Shown piece after piece: positions 36,189-47,754 of a stretch of 64,000 nt of DNA (positions are counted from its first letter, which is position 1; each line of letters starts with the position of its first letter). Source of the stretch: Bacteroidota bacterium (GTDB lineage Bacteria > Bacteroidota > JABWAT01); the NCBI GenBank assembly GCA_020161835.1, contig JAIUNL010000001.1:310001-374000 (forward strand), read 5' to 3'. A program made the translations under genes and the position numbers. A model generated the notes under the pieces. It worked only from the letters and a program-made list of their open reading frames with translations, ran no database searches and had not been told where the DNA came from.

Positions 36189-37298
36189 ATGAAATTCAAG
36201 GTCAATTCAAGTATCCTTCTGAAAAGCCTGAATAAAGTGAACAGTGTCGTACCGGCTAAAACACCTCTTCCAATCCTTGAAAATATTCTTTTTGACCTTA
36301 AAGCAGATGTGCTTACCCTTTCTGCTACCGATCTTGAAGTTTCAATGACAACTACAGTTACGGTAACGGGATCTCAGGACGGTAAAGTTGCAGTTCCTGC
36401 AAAACGCCTGATTGATACTTTAAAAGCTTTACCAGAAACCAGTCTGGCTTTTGACATCAATGATTTAAATCAGATTACCTTTTCAACCGATCGCGGAACG
36501 TATAAACTTTCCGGTGAAAATGGCGAAGAATTTCCGAGTACACCAGATCTTGAAACCGGTTATGCCATTTCGATCAGCAGCAAGCAACTTGCCCGGATGA
36601 TCAATCATACTTTGTTTGCTGTTTCAACCGATGAACTTCGTCAGGCCATGATGGGTGTTTTATTCCAGATCAATTTTGATGAATTTAAAACAGTTGCCAC
36701 CGATGGTCACCGTCTCGTTGCCTTCAGTTACAAAGCTTTCAGCTCTGAAGAAAACAAAAACTTCATCATTCCTTCAAAAGCCTTAAATATTCTGCTTAAA
36801 AATATTGACGGACCTGAAACCCCGATTACCATTGACGAAAAGTTTGTTTCTTTCAAATTTGAAGAAGGAACTTTGACATCACGGTTAATCAAAGAAAACT
36901 ATCCGAACTATGAAGCTGTGATTCCGAATGAAAATAACCGGAACATGGTCATCAATAATCATGATTTAAAAGCAGGCGTTAAACGGGTTTCTCTGTTTGC
37001 AAATTCAAGCACACATCAAATCCGGTTTGCAATGGGTGAAGAACCGTTGAAAATTTTTGCTGAAGATTTTGATCAGGGCCGTTCAGCAACAGAAAATATT
37101 CCTTCACTGTTTACCGGCGAATCTCTCGAAATTGGATTTAACGCCAATTATATCCAGGATATTCTCGATCATATTGAAACGGATGAAGTCCGCTTTGAAT
37201 TTTCGGGTCCGACACGGGCTTCCGTTGTGCTTCCTGCAGCTCAGGAAGAAAACGAAAATATTCTTATGCTGGTTATGCCGGTTCGGATCAACAGTTAA
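36189..37298 (+). CDS. dnaN: DNA polymerase III beta subunit (sliding clamp)
   Basis: A 369-residue protein with three tandem clamp domains of about 120 residues each. Recognisable blocks are ILENILFDLKAD, VPAKRLIDTLKALPE, FAVSTDELRQAMMGVLFQI and the C-terminal LMPVRI, where partner proteins dock. The dimeric ring tethers polymerase III to DNA and also recruits repair proteins. Length is standard. AGGGAG lies seven bases before the ATG. First gene of the dnaN-recF-dciA-gyrB-gyrA run and directly next to the presumed origin; dnaA, its usual neighbour, is 9 kb downstream. Confidence 0.97.
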   Translation: MKFKVNSSILLKSLNKVNSVVPAKTPLPILENILFDLKADVLTLSATDLEVSMTTTVTVTGSQDGKVAVPAKRLIDTLKALPETSLAFDINDLNQITFSTDRGTYKLSGENGEEFPSTPDLETGYAISISSKQLARMINHTLFAVSTDELRQAMMGVLFQINFDEFKTVATDGHRLVAFSYKAFSSEENKNFIIPSKALNILLKNIDGPETPITIDEKFVSFKFEEGTLTSRLIKENYPNYEAVIPNENNRNMVINNHDLKAGVKRVSLFANSSTHQIRFAMGEEPLKIFAEDFDQGRSATENIPSLFTGESLEIGFNANYIQDILDHIETDEVRFEFSGPTRASVVLPAAQEENENILMLVMPVRINS

Positions 37299-37301
37299 CG
37301 A

Positions 37302-38411
37302 ATGTTCCTTCAAGAACTCGGGGTTTCCGATTTCCGGAATCACCCCGAAACCCGCCTTACCTTTCAGCGCAATGTCTCGATCTTCTACGGTAAAAACGGG
37401 CAGGGAAAAACCAACCTGCTCGATGCCATTTACTATCTTTGCCTGACAAAATCCTTCCAGGTTTCCTCTGAACTGCTTTGCATCCGTGACGAAACCAATT
37501 CTTTTTTTCTTCAGGGATTCATGAAATCAGATTCCGGCCTGGAATCGGTTATCGATTCCCGCCTGACACGACCCGACAGTAAATTCATTTCAATTAACGG
37601 ACAAAAAATAAGGTCATCATCTGAAATTATCGGCCAGTTTCCGATTGTTTTGTTCACACTTGAAGACCGGCTGATTACCATGGGAACTCCGGCCGACCGG
37701 CGCCGTTTTCTTGATTCGGTTTTATTTCAGGTCAGCAAAGTGTACATGGAAGATTCCAGAAAACTGAAAAAAGCCATCAAGCAAAGAAATGATCTTTTAC
37801 AATCTTCCGGGAAATTGACTGCTTCAGTTATTGAATTGTTTGAAGTCTGGACGGAAGAACTGATCCGGATTTCCATCCCGATTATTAAAAGAAGAATTTC
37901 CTTTCTTTCAGAATTCCGGAAAGAAATTGAACAGCTTTACAAAAATGAATTGGCCGGATTTGAACATCCTGATGTTCGATACAAATCGGGTGATCAGTTT
38001 ATTGAAAATGAAGCTGATATTGAGCCCTGGCTAAGGCAGCAATCAAAAAATTTGAGGAATCAGGAATTAGATCGCAGAACCACTTTAATTGGTCCGCAGC
38101 GGGACGATTTGTTCATAACGCTGGACGGAAAAGAAACCCGTTTTTTTGCTTCACAGGGTCAGCACAAACTTTTTCTGCTTGCATTGAAAATTGCCATGTG
38201 GACCTATCTCAAAGAAAAAACAGGTGAAACCCCGATTGTTCTGGTTGATGATATTTTTTCAGAACTTGATTCAGACCGGCTTTCAATTATCAGTAATTTT
38301 CTTCCCAAACTCGGACAGGTTTTCATCACCATGACCGACCGGGAAACCCTTGCACTGCAGGGTGATTTTGACTTTTTCAGAGTGGATGCCGGGAGGGTTT
38401 ATGGCGGGTAA
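37302..38411 (+). CDS. recF: DNA replication and repair protein RecF
   Basis: A 369-residue SMC-like ABC ATPase that helps load RecA at single-strand gaps. Walker A is GKNGQGKT (30-37), the signature region is ASQGQHKLFLLALKIA, and Walker B is PIVLVDDIFSELD, followed by the conserved switch His/Asp region TMTDRE. No long coiled coil is present, as expected for RecF. It follows dnaN after three bases and overlaps dciA by eleven bases. The order dnaN-recF-dciA-gyrB is widespread among bacteria. Confidence 0.96.
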   Translation: MFLQELGVSDFRNHPETRLTFQRNVSIFYGKNGQGKTNLLDAIYYLCLTKSFQVSSELLCIRDETNSFFLQGFMKSDSGLESVIDSRLTRPDSKFISINGQKIRSSSEIIGQFPIVLFTLEDRLITMGTPADRRRFLDSVLFQVSKVYMEDSRKLKKAIKQRNDLLQSSGKLTASVIELFEVWTEELIRISIPIIKRRISFLSEFRKEIEQLYKNELAGFEHPDVRYKSGDQFIENEADIEPWLRQQSKNLRNQELDRRTTLIGPQRDDLFITLDGKETRFFASQGQHKLFLLALKIAMWTYLKEKTGETPIVLVDDIFSELDSDRLSIISNFLPKLGQVFITMTDRETLALQGDFDFFRVDAGRVYGG

Positions 38412-38703
38412 ATCACGGGTAGGAAAATTGGCCTCCATTCAGGATCTGATTCATTTTTACAAGAATCATACAACCGCCGGAAAAATCGTTAAAAAGTTTG
38501 ATGTCTTAGCCGAATGGCCCTCGATTGTCGGCGAAAGAATTGCTCAGGAAACCACTGCAGAAAAGATTGAAAATAAAATACTTAAGATTTCTGTGAAGAA
38601 TTCATCGTGGCGTCAGGAGCTCACCTTCCGTAAAACCGAAATACTTACAAAAATCAATACACATTTCGGCGAAGAAATTGTAAAAGACATACTTTTTCGG
38701 TAA
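38401..38703 (+). CDS. dciA: DUF721 / DciA-like protein
   Basis: A 100-residue protein consisting of a DUF721 domain: WPSIVGERIAQETTAEKIENKILKI and VKNSSWRQELTFRKTEIL are the conserved blocks. DciA proteins load the replicative helicase DnaB in most bacteria that lack DnaC or DnaI, so a role in replication initiation is likely. The start ATG at 38401 lies inside the end of recF (11-base overlap) and is preceded by GGGAGGG. A longer frame from 38350 would lie deep in recF without support. Position between recF and gyrB agrees with the usual gene order. Confidence 0.8.
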   Translation: MAGKSRVGKLASIQDLIHFYKNHTTAGKIVKKFDVLAEWPSIVGERIAQETTAEKIENKILKISVKNSSWRQELTFRKTEILTKINTHFGEEIVKDILFR

Positions 38704-38726
38704 ATTATCAGGTTATTTTCCAGTAA

Positions 38727-40691
<1,965 letters not shown>

Positions 40692-40765
40692 TTTTTTAAC
40701 TTTCTGCCGGCATGAAATGCTCATTCCGGAATGATTTCATTTTTTTACTGAACTAACTTTTTATT

Positions 40766-43255
40766 ATGGCCAACGATCGCATTAAAATTAACCCGATAGT
40801 CGATGAGATGAAACTCTCTTATCTCGACTATTCCATGTCAGTGATTGTATCACGGGCATTGCCTGACGTCAGAGACGGACTTAAACCTGTTCACCGCCGT
40901 GTTTTATATGGTATGAGTGATCTTGGAATGGGTGCCGGACGTGCTTTCAAGAAATCTGCCCGTATTGTCGGGGAAGTACTTGGTAAGTATCACCCGCACG
41001 GTGACAGTGCTGTTTATGAATCAATGGTTCGGATGGCACAGGATTTTTCTCTCCGGTATCCGCTTGTAGACGGACAGGGAAACTTTGGTTCTGTGGATGG
41101 TGACAGTGCAGCTGCAATGCGCTACACTGAAGTCCGGATGAAACGGCTTGCCGAAGAAATGCTGAAAGATCTCGATAAAGAAACTGTCGATTTTCAGCCA
41201 AACTTTGATGATACGCTTCAGGAACCCCGTGTTCTCCCAAGTGCAATTCCTAATCTGCTGATCAACGGAGCTTCCGGTATTGCCGTTGGTATGGCGACCA
41301 ATATTCCGCCGCATAACCTGGGTGAAGTTATTGATGCCTGTCTGGCCATGATCAAAAATCCGGATATTGAAAATGTGGATCTGATGGAGTTCGTGAAAGC
41401 TCCTGATTTCCCGACCGGTGGTACGATTTACGGAATGTCAGGTGTTCGTGAAGCTTACCGGAGCGGCCGTGGCCGTTGTGTCATCCGGGCAAAAGCCAAT
41501 TTTGAAACCCGTGCCAACGGTCGTGAATCTCTGATCATCACCGAAATTCCTTACCAAACCAACAAAGCCAGCATCATTGAAAAAATTGCTGATCTCGTTA
41601 AAGAGAAAAAAGTTGAAGGTATTTCAGACATTCGTGATGAATCTGACCGTGATGGTATGCGCATTGTCATCGAACTGAAAAAAGATGCAATGGGTACCGT
41701 CGTCCTGAATCAGCTTTATAAATACACCCAGCTGCAAAATACATTTGGTATTATCATGCTGGCTCTGGTTAACGGTGCGCCAAGGGTTCTTGCCCTGAAG
41801 GAAATGATTCACTACTATCTGGAACACCGGATGGATGTGGTCGTTCGCCGGACAAAATATGATTTAAAACAGGCTCAGCATAAAGCCCACATTTTAGAAG
41901 GGTTGAAAATTGCCCTTGATCATCTCGATGAAGTGATTAAACTGATCCGTAATTCTCCGGATACAGAAACAGCTCACGCCGGTTTGATGACCAGTTTTGG
42001 TTTATCTGAAATTCAGTCAAAAGCCATTCTGGAAATGAGACTTCAGCGTCTGACCGGACTTGAGCGCCAGAAGATTGAAGATGAATACCGTGAACTGATG
42101 ATACTTATCGGGAAACTTCAGGAAATTCTGGGTTCAGTTACACTCAGATGGGATATTATTGCTCAGGAATTAACTGAAATCCGGACCAAATATTCAGATG
42201 GCCGCCGGACCGAAATGGTTCAGGCTGACGATGAATTTGATATGGAAGATCTGATCTCGGATGATGAAGTGGTGATTACCATTTCTCACAATGGGTTCAT
42301 GAAACGGGTTCCGATTACTGAATACCGGTCACAAAACCGTGGCGGACGTGGAATCACTGCTGCTGCCGTTGGTGATACCGATTTCATTGAGCACATGATC
42401 GTGACCACGAACCACAATTATATTCTCTTTTTCACGAGTCATGGCCGGTGTTACTGGCTGAAGGTTTGGGCTGTTCCTGAAGCCGGGCGTCAATCCCGCG
42501 GACGTTCAATCGCCAATCTTCTTGAAATGCGTGAAAATGAAAAAGTGGCTGCATTCATCACAGTTAAAAACTTTGATGAACCCGGCTTTATCATCATGGC
42601 AACCCGCAAGGGAATCATCAAGAAAACGGAGCTCGATTCTTACAGCAATGTGAGAAAGGGCGGAATTATTGCCATCAACATCCGTGAAGAAGATGAACTC
42701 ATTGAAGCACGTCTAACCAATGGCGAGCACAATGTGATTATCGGAACGAAAAACGGAAAAAGTATTCGCTTCCATGAATCTGACGTCAGGGATATGGGAC
42801 GTACAGCAACTGGTGTGAAAGGTGTGAACCTGGGTGCCGGAAATGAAGTTGTTGGAATGGTAACAACAGATCGTTTGGATTCTTCATTGTTGGTTGTAAC
42901 TGCAAAGGGAATGGGTAAACGTTCACCGTTGGATGAATACCGTGTTCAAACCCGTGGCGGTAAGGGTATTGCAACTGTAAAAGTTACTGAAAAAACCGGA
43001 AATCTGGTTTCAATTAAAGAAGTTGATGATACAAAAGATCTGATGATCATCACCACTGGTGGTACCATCATTCGTCAGTCGTGTGATCAGCTTCGTGATA
43101 TTGGAAGAAACACTCAGGGTGTCAGACTCATCAGATTGCAGGAAGGTGATTCAATCGCCTCAGTTGCTGTGGTGGTGAAAGACGATACTATTGTTGAGGA
43201 AATCGAGAATCCGGGTTTACCCGATGATCCGAATCCAGGAGAAATAGTCAGTTAA
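40766..43255 (+). CDS. gyrA: DNA gyrase subunit A
   Basis: An 829-residue DNA-cleaving subunit. The breakage-reunion domain begins with [29 protein letters not shown], and the catalytic tyrosine is Y120 ([10 protein letters not shown]). The C-terminal beta-pinwheel (about 510-810) contains the GyrA box QNRGGRG (523-529), which wraps DNA and distinguishes gyrase from topoisomerase IV. The quinolone-resistance region reads [22 protein letters not shown], with Ser at the position that is Ser83 in E. coli. It ends in an acidic tail and is followed by a clear terminator. Confidence 0.97.
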   Translation: MANDRIKINPIVDEMKLSYLDYSMSVIVSRALPDVRDGLKPVHRRVLYGMSDLGMGAGRAFKKSARIVGEVLGKYHPHGDSAVYESMVRMAQDFSLRYPLVDGQGNFGSVDGDSAAAMRYTEVRMKRLAEEMLKDLDKETVDFQPNFDDTLQEPRVLPSAIPNLLINGASGIAVGMATNIPPHNLGEVIDACLAMIKNPDIENVDLMEFVKAPDFPTGGTIYGMSGVREAYRSGRGRCVIRAKANFETRANGRESLIITEIPYQTNKASIIEKIADLVKEKKVEGISDIRDESDRDGMRIVIELKKDAMGTVVLNQLYKYTQLQNTFGIIMLALVNGAPRVLALKEMIHYYLEHRMDVVVRRTKYDLKQAQHKAHILEGLKIALDHLDEVIKLIRNSPDTETAHAGLMTSFGLSEIQSKAILEMRLQRLTGLERQKIEDEYRELMILIGKLQEILGSVTLRWDIIAQELTEIRTKYSDGRRTEMVQADDEFDMEDLISDDEVVITISHNGFMKRVPITEYRSQNRGGRGITAAAVGDTDFIEHMIVTTNHNYILFFTSHGRCYWLKVWAVPEAGRQSRGRSIANLLEMRENEKVAAFITVKNFDEPGFIIMATRKGIIKKTELDSYSNVRKGGIIAINIREEDELIEARLTNGEHNVIIGTKNGKSIRFHESDVRDMGRTATGVKGVNLGAGNEVVGMVTTDRLDSSLLVVTAKGMGKRSPLDEYRVQTRGGKGIATVKVTEKTGNLVSIKEVDDTKDLMIITTGGTIIRQSCDQLRDIGRNTQGVRLIRLQEGDSIASVAVVVKDDTIVEEIENPGLPDDPNPGEIVS

Positions 43256-43258
43256 TTT

Positions 43259-43288
43259 AAAATGCCGGTTTATCCGGCATTTTTTTTG
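43259..43288 (+). terminator. Rho-independent terminator after gyrA
   Basis: Stem AAAATGCCGG / CCGGCATTTT (10 base pairs) with loop TTTAT and an eight-base T-run, starting four bases after the gyrA stop. Confidence 0.92.
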
Positions 43289-43385
43289 GCATTTTTCGTC
43301 AACCTGCTCAAAAAAGTACAAATTCATATTTTATTTGTATTTTTGTTTTTATAAAACCTGATATCCACCCCCTCTTCAAACAAGA

Positions 43386-43784
43386 ATGAAACATAGATTT
43401 ACTATTCTGATTTGTTTTGTTCTGTTTTTCGGGTTTCCTGCCTGCACTCCCCTCCAAACAAAAATTGAGTACGAATCTTTTCGGAAAAAGGAAAGATCAG
43501 TTCTTGAAATTCAACTTGTCATTGATCAGCATGTTCCTGAACTTAGAAAAATTCACAGAGAATTACTCAGAAGCCGGCAACTCGGATTTAAAGAAGGGGT
43601 TATCGTTTTTCAGTTTGATATCAAGCCGGATGGATCAGTAGATCATTTTCAGATCATGAAAAACACATTTTTTCCACTGATCGGCGAAAGAATTAAAAAA
43701 GAAGTTCTGACCTGGAAGTTTGAACCTGTTTTTTCAACTGAAGTACAAAGGGTAGAATTACCGCTTGCCTTCACTGATGATTAA
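43386..43784 (+). CDS. Small lipoprotein with AgmX/PglI-like (TonB-C-type) domain
   Basis: A 132-residue protein. Residues 1-20 form a lipoprotein signal with Cys20 in GFPAC. The remainder has the spacing of the AgmX/PglI C-terminal domain, a relative of TonB C-termini: IQLVIDQHVPELRKIHRELL, then GVIVFQFDIKPDGSVDHFQI, and IKKEVLTWKFEPV. Such domains occur in envelope proteins of several phyla, and their binding partners are mostly unknown. It has its own gap upstream (with TATTTTTG at 43338-43345 as a possible -7 element) and shares a bidirectional terminator with the convergent glnA. Confidence 0.65.
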   Translation: MKHRFTILICFVLFFGFPACTPLQTKIEYESFRKKERSVLEIQLVIDQHVPELRKIHRELLRSRQLGFKEGVIVFQFDIKPDGSVDHFQIMKNTFFPLIGERIKKEVLTWKFEPVFSTEVQRVELPLAFTDD

Positions 43785-43785
43785 A

Positions 43786-43816
43786 AAAAAAGCCAGTCTT
43801 GCGGACTGGCTTTTTT
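43786..43816. terminator. Bidirectional terminator between the lipoprotein gene and glnA
   Basis: Stem AAAAAAGCCAGTC / GACTGGCTTTTTT with loop TTGCG: a GC-rich seven-base-pair core extended by A/T pairs on both sides. The T-runs on both strands serve the two convergent genes. Confidence 0.93.
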
Positions 43817-43835
43817 AATTAAAGATCTTTTCAGA

Positions 43836-45260
43836 TCAGCAATCGTAATAGAAAGCGTATTCAATTGGGTGTGGATACATGGAAGCAGGTTTAACTTCTT
43901 TTTCCATTTTGTAACTAACCCATTGTTCAATAACTTCTTCAGGGAAAACTCCGCCACGGGTCAACCAGTCATGGTCAGCTTCCAGGTTCTTCAATGCTTC
44001 ATAAAGAGAAGCAGGAGTTGAAGGAACGTTAGCCAATTCTTCAGGTTTCATATCGTAGATGTCTTTATCAAGAGGTTCACCCGGATGGATCTTGTTGATC
44101 ACACCATCAATACCGGCCATTGCCATTGCAGCAAAAGCAAGATAAGGGTTACAGCTAGGATCAGGACAACGGAATTCGATACGTTTTGCTTTTGCAGAGT
44201 CACCGGTAACAGGAATCCGAACGGAAGCAGACCGGTTACGTTGTGAATAAGCAAGATTTACCGGAGCTTCAAAACCCGGAATCAAACGACGATAAGAATT
44301 TAAGGTCGGGTTGGTAAGGGCGAGAAGAGCTGGTGCATGTTTCAGGATTCCACCGATGTAGTACATGGCAGTTTCGCTGAGGTTTGCATAACCATTTCCA
44401 TAGAACAGAGGTTTTCCATCTTTCCAGAGAGATTGGTGGCAGTGCATTCCTGAACCATTATCGCCTTGAATCGGCTTAGGCATGAAAGTAACAGTTTTAC
44501 CTTCATTATAGGCCACATTCTTGATCACATATTTAAACAGGCTGATGTTGTCTGCACAACGGGTAAGCGTGTCAAATTGAATTCCAATTTCGCACTGACC
44601 GGCAGAAGCCACTTCGTGGTGAAGAACTTCAACAGTCAAACCAACATCGCTAAGAACGTTTGCCATCTTCATACGAAGATTTGCCAGTTTATCTTTCGGT
44701 GCAACAGGGAAATATCCTTCTTTCAGACGGTGTTTGTAACCCAGGTTAGGACCTTCATCCCGGCCGGTATTCCATTCAGCTTCTTCAGAATCTACTTCAT
44801 AGTAAGAAAAGTTGGAAGACGTGTCATACTGAACATTGTCAAATACAAAGAACTCAGCTTCAGGACCAAAAAAGACAGTATCAGCAATTCCGGTTGAACG
44901 GATGTAAGCTTCAGCTTTTTCAGCAATACCACGGGTGCAACGCTCATAGCGTTCACGGGTGATAGGATCGTAAATATCACACATTAATGAAATGGTGGGT
45001 TGATCATAGAAAGGATCAATAAAAGCCGTTACCGGATCAGGAATCATGAGCATGTCAGATTCATGAATCGATTTCCATCCGCGGATGGAGGATCCGTCAA
45101 AAGGTTTTCCTTCAGTAAAAGTTGCTTCAGAAAACTGTGAGATCGGATAGGTGGTATGCTGAAGACTGCCGATAAAATCCATAAACTTAAAGTCAACAAA
45201 CTTTACGTTATTAGCCTTTATCATTCCCATGGCTTTGGCAATGGCGTCGTTTTTGCTCAT
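43836..45260 (-). CDS. glnA: Glutamine synthetase, type I (GSI-beta-like)
   Basis: A 474-residue enzyme that makes glutamine from glutamate, ammonia and ATP and forms dodecamers. Visible are FDGSSIRGW, FGPEAEFFVFD, the NGSGMHCHQSLWKDGKPLF ATP/metal block, and NRSASVRIP with the conserved Arg residues. Tyr402 in KDIYDMKPEE aligns with the adenylylated Tyr397 of enterobacterial GlnA, so control by GlnE-like adenylylation is possible, though glnE is not in the window. It is encoded 27 bases downstream of an AsnC/Lrp regulator in one transcript, which suggests control by that regulator. It breaks the plus-strand run between gyrA and dnaA. Confidence 0.96.
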   Translation of the reverse strand: MSKNDAIAKAMGMIKANNVKFVDFKFMDFIGSLQHTTYPISQFSEATFTEGKPFDGSSIRGWKSIHESDMLMIPDPVTAFIDPFYDQPTISLMCDIYDPITRERYERCTRGIAEKAEAYIRSTGIADTVFFGPEAEFFVFDNVQYDTSSNFSYYEVDSEEAEWNTGRDEGPNLGYKHRLKEGYFPVAPKDKLANLRMKMANVLSDVGLTVEVLHHEVASAGQCEIGIQFDTLTRCADNISLFKYVIKNVAYNEGKTVTFMPKPIQGDNGSGMHCHQSLWKDGKPLFYGNGYANLSETAMYYIGGILKHAPALLALTNPTLNSYRRLIPGFEAPVNLAYSQRNRSASVRIPVTGDSAKAKRIEFRCPDPSCNPYLAFAAMAMAGIDGVINKIHPGEPLDKDIYDMKPEELANVPSTPASLYEALKNLEADHDWLTRGGVFPEEVIEQWVSYKMEKEVKPASMYPHPIEYAFYYDC

Positions 45261-45287
45261 AAGTGCTCTCCTTTGGTGATTAAAAAA

Positions 45288-45752
45288 TCAGTCTGGGAGG
45301 GGAATAACAGAACTTTCCTTAATCGTTGATAAAACGATACTGGTTTTTGTTCCGTGAACACCGTCCCAGGATTGAATCTTACTTAAGAGCCATTCGATTT
45401 CTGATGTATTCCGGACTTTAATTTTCAGCAGGTGACTGCCTTCGCCGGTAATCGAGTGGCACTCTGTTATATGCTGAGTCTCATTAATTGCTTTGGTAAA
45501 TGATTCGTAGTACTTGCTTCCGTCAACATTAACGGTAATGAAAGCACTGATATCAAATCCTAGTCGCTTGGCATCAAGAATGACTGAGTAACCCCTGATG
45601 ATTCCCTTATCCGTCATTTTTTTCATTCGCTCACTGACGGCAGGAAGGGAAAGGCCGACTTCGGCAGCAATCTCATTTCTTCTCCTCCGACCGTTTTCCA
45701 TCAGGATTTGAAGTATTTTTAAATCTATGCTGTCAAGTTTTTCTATCATCAT
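45288..45752 (-). CDS. AsnC/Lrp family transcriptional regulator
   Basis: A 154-residue protein. The N-terminal winged helix-turn-helix (about 6-65, DLKILQILMENGRRRRNEIAAEVGLSLPAVSERMKKM) is followed by a RAM ligand-binding domain (about 70-150, with HITECHSITGEGSHLLKIKV). Members sense amino acids and form octamers on DNA. Two ATG codons in a row mark the start. Co-transcription with glnA suggests that it senses glutamine or another nitrogen signal and regulates this operon. A perfect 13-base palindrome upstream (45821-45833) is a plausible site for it. Confidence 0.9.
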   Translation of the reverse strand: MMIEKLDSIDLKILQILMENGRRRRNEIAAEVGLSLPAVSERMKKMTDKGIIRGYSVILDAKRLGFDISAFITVNVDGSKYYESFTKAINETQHITECHSITGEGSHLLKIKVRNTSEIEWLLSKIQSWDGVHGTKTSIVLSTIKESSVIPLPD

Positions 45753-45766
45753 ATAACTGATTCCTG

Positions 45767-45797
45767 CAAATTTATTAAGTTAAAAAGTAAAAAACAA
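45767..45797 (-). promoter_or_regulatory. Bacteroidota-type promoter of asnC-glnA
   Basis: On the minus strand TTG (45797-45795), 20 bases, TAAATTTG (45774-45767). This matches TTG-N19/20-TAnnTTTG. The predicted leader before the first ATG is only about ten bases. Confidence 0.7.
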
Positions 45798-45820
45798 GAT
45801 ATGGTCTTAAAAAGTTAAGT

Positions 45821-45833
45821 GTAATTCAATTAC
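45821..45833. promoter_or_regulatory. Perfect palindrome GTAATT-C-AATTAC, possible Lrp-type operator
   Basis: It lies 24 bases upstream of the -33 element of the asnC-glnA promoter. Size and AT-richness fit sites of AsnC/Lrp proteins. Binding by the adjacent regulator is inference. Confidence 0.5.
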
Positions 45834-46210
45834 GCTTTATAATTGAAAGGATAAAACAAGCCAAATGCCCTGTTTTATTGCGATTCTATTAACAATTTCA
45901 TAAACTTAATTGGCAATTTACGAAAATTATTTAAATAGTAAATAACAAACAGCTAAAATAATAAGCTCACCTTTGATTAGAATCCAATTAAAAACAGAGG
46001 AAACACTCTTCTGAAAACAACAGTTGAAAAAAGATTTTATTCATGTGGATAACTTGTTGGTAAATGAAAAGGATTGGCAATTCAGTAGTTTGCAATACAC
46101 ATTTAAAATGTAACAATGCACTCATAAAAAATTATAAATATTAGACTTAGGTTGAATACAAGATATGTTGATAACTTTTCCCGGGGGTTCTACGAAAATG
46201 TGCACAATTC

Positions 46211-46240
46211 TTGAAATCTGGTTTCTCTGGCGTAATTTTG
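46211..46240 (+). promoter_or_regulatory. Bacteroidota-type promoter of dnaA
   Basis: TTG (46211-46213), 19 bases, TAATTTTG (46233-46240). A one-mismatch DnaA box (46238-46246) overlaps the end of the -7 element, which would allow DnaA to repress its own gene. Confidence 0.68.
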
Positions 46241-46262
46241 TTCACAGTTGCAAATCATCTGC

Positions 46263-47720
46263 ATGAAATCAAATTTATCTGAAAAAACCGTTTTTATGGT
46301 CAATGCTACCGATGCTCGTGATGTATGGCAAAAATGTCTCAGCATCATTAAAAAAGAGATTACAGTTCAAACTTATAAGACGTGGTTCGAACCCATTGCT
46401 CCTGTTAGTCTAACCGGAAATGAACTGATGGTTCTGGTTCCAAGCAAGTTTCATTATGAATGGATCGAAAGTCATTTCGTCAATATTTTAAGGAAGTCAA
46501 TCACTCAAACTCTGGGCGCCTCTTCCATTCTTAAATATCAGATTGCCAGAGATGAAGATGAACCCGAAGTTCTGGTTCCGGAAGGAAGAATACCAGACCC
46601 GGTTTCAGTTCCTGATCTTCGCTCACCAGCCTCAAACGGAAATCGTATTTCTTACGGAACAAATCCGAAACCATTAAACGATGATCTGGTTCCAAATAAT
46701 CTGAATGAAAAGTATACCTTTGATACTTTTATCAAAGGGGATAGCAATCAGCTCGCCCGTGCTGCAGCTTTTGCCGTTTCTGAAAATCCGGGTTCAAACT
46801 CATTTAATCCCCTCTTTATATATGGCGGTGTAGGGTTGGGGAAAACCCACCTGATTCAGGCAATCGGGAACAGGGTTTCAAAATCTGGTAAAGTCAAAAA
46901 TATTCTTTACGTTTCCTCTGAACGGTTCACCGTTGATTTTGTAAATTCCATTCAGCATAACCGGGTTTCTGAATTTTCAACTTTTTACCGAAATGTTGAT
47001 CTGCTGATTGTTGACGATGTTCAGTTCTTTTCTGGAAAAGAAAAAACCCAGGAAGAATTTTTCCATATTTTTAATACGCTTCACCAGTCGGGGAAACAGA
47101 TTGTACTGACGTCTGACCGTCCACCAAAAGATATGAAGTTTTTTGAAGAGCGGTTACTCAGTCGTTTTCAATGGGGACTTGCTGCCGACATCCAGGCACC
47201 CGATCTTGAAACGCGGATTGCAATTCTGAATCACAAAGCAGCCCAGCAGGAATTTGTTCTCGATTCTGAAGTGATTGAATTTATTGCAGTGAACGTAACC
47301 AATAATGTTCGGCAGCTCGAAGGTTGTCTGGTTAAACTGATGGCTCAGGCCAGTCTGACCGGTGCGAGTATCAATCTTGGTATGGCCCGGGATGCTTTGC
47401 GTGATATTATCAAACCGTCAAAAATCAATTTGTCAATTGAATCAATCCAAAGAATTGTAAGTGAATATTTTGGAATTTCGCATGATTTGCTGATTGATGG
47501 CACCCGGAAGCAGGAGATTGTTCGCGCAAGGCAGATTGCAATGTATCTGGCAAAAGAATTTACCCAATCCAGTCTGAAAACCATCGGTAATCATTTTGGG
47601 CGTCGTGATCATACAACCGTCATCCATTCTTGTGAATCGGTAAAAAACCAGGCCGAAACCAATGATAAGTACAAGAAAACATTGGATGACATCCGCAGAA
47701 AAATTGAAATGAGCATGTAA
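46263..47720 (+). CDS. dnaA: Chromosomal replication initiator protein DnaA
   Basis: A 485-residue initiator that binds DnaA boxes and melts the origin. Domain I covers about 1-90 (VWQKCLSIIKKEITVQTYKTWFEPI), followed by a short variable linker. The AAA+ domain III has Walker A GGVGLGKT (188-195) and Walker B LLIVDDVQFF, and the C-terminal helix-turn-helix domain IV bears the signature GRRDHTTVIHSC. The ATG at 46263 is taken as start; another ATG at 46296, nearer domain I, is possible, and neither has a good Shine-Dalgarno. In most bacteria dnaA adjoins dnaN; here it lies 9 kb beyond dnaN and directly upstream of rpmH in the same direction. Confidence 0.96.
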   Translation: MKSNLSEKTVFMVNATDARDVWQKCLSIIKKEITVQTYKTWFEPIAPVSLTGNELMVLVPSKFHYEWIESHFVNILRKSITQTLGASSILKYQIARDEDEPEVLVPEGRIPDPVSVPDLRSPASNGNRISYGTNPKPLNDDLVPNNLNEKYTFDTFIKGDSNQLARAAAFAVSENPGSNSFNPLFIYGGVGLGKTHLIQAIGNRVSKSGKVKNILYVSSERFTVDFVNSIQHNRVSEFSTFYRNVDLLIVDDVQFFSGKEKTQEEFFHIFNTLHQSGKQIVLTSDRPPKDMKFFEERLLSRFQWGLAADIQAPDLETRIAILNHKAAQQEFVLDSEVIEFIAVNVTNNVRQLEGCLVKLMAQASLTGASINLGMARDALRDIIKPSKINLSIESIQRIVSEYFGISHDLLIDGTRKQEIVRARQIAMYLAKEFTQSSLKTIGNHFGRRDHTTVIHSCESVKNQAETNDKYKKTLDDIRRKIEMSM

Positions 47721-47754
47721 CCCGCTTCCATCACTTCAAAAACGTTTATAGTAA

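Larger units (their letters stand above)
45753..46262. other. DnaA-box-bearing AT-rich region upstream of dnaA
   Basis: A 510-base gap without genes. DnaA-box matches are TGTGGATAA at 46044-46052 (perfect) and one-mismatch sites at 46166-46174, 46199-46207 and 46238-46246, the last at the dnaA promoter. The stretch 46080-46160 is strongly AT-rich. It could be a second part of a bipartite origin or simply the autoregulatory region of dnaA. Promoters for asnC-glnA (minus) and dnaA (plus) also lie here. Confidence 0.6.
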
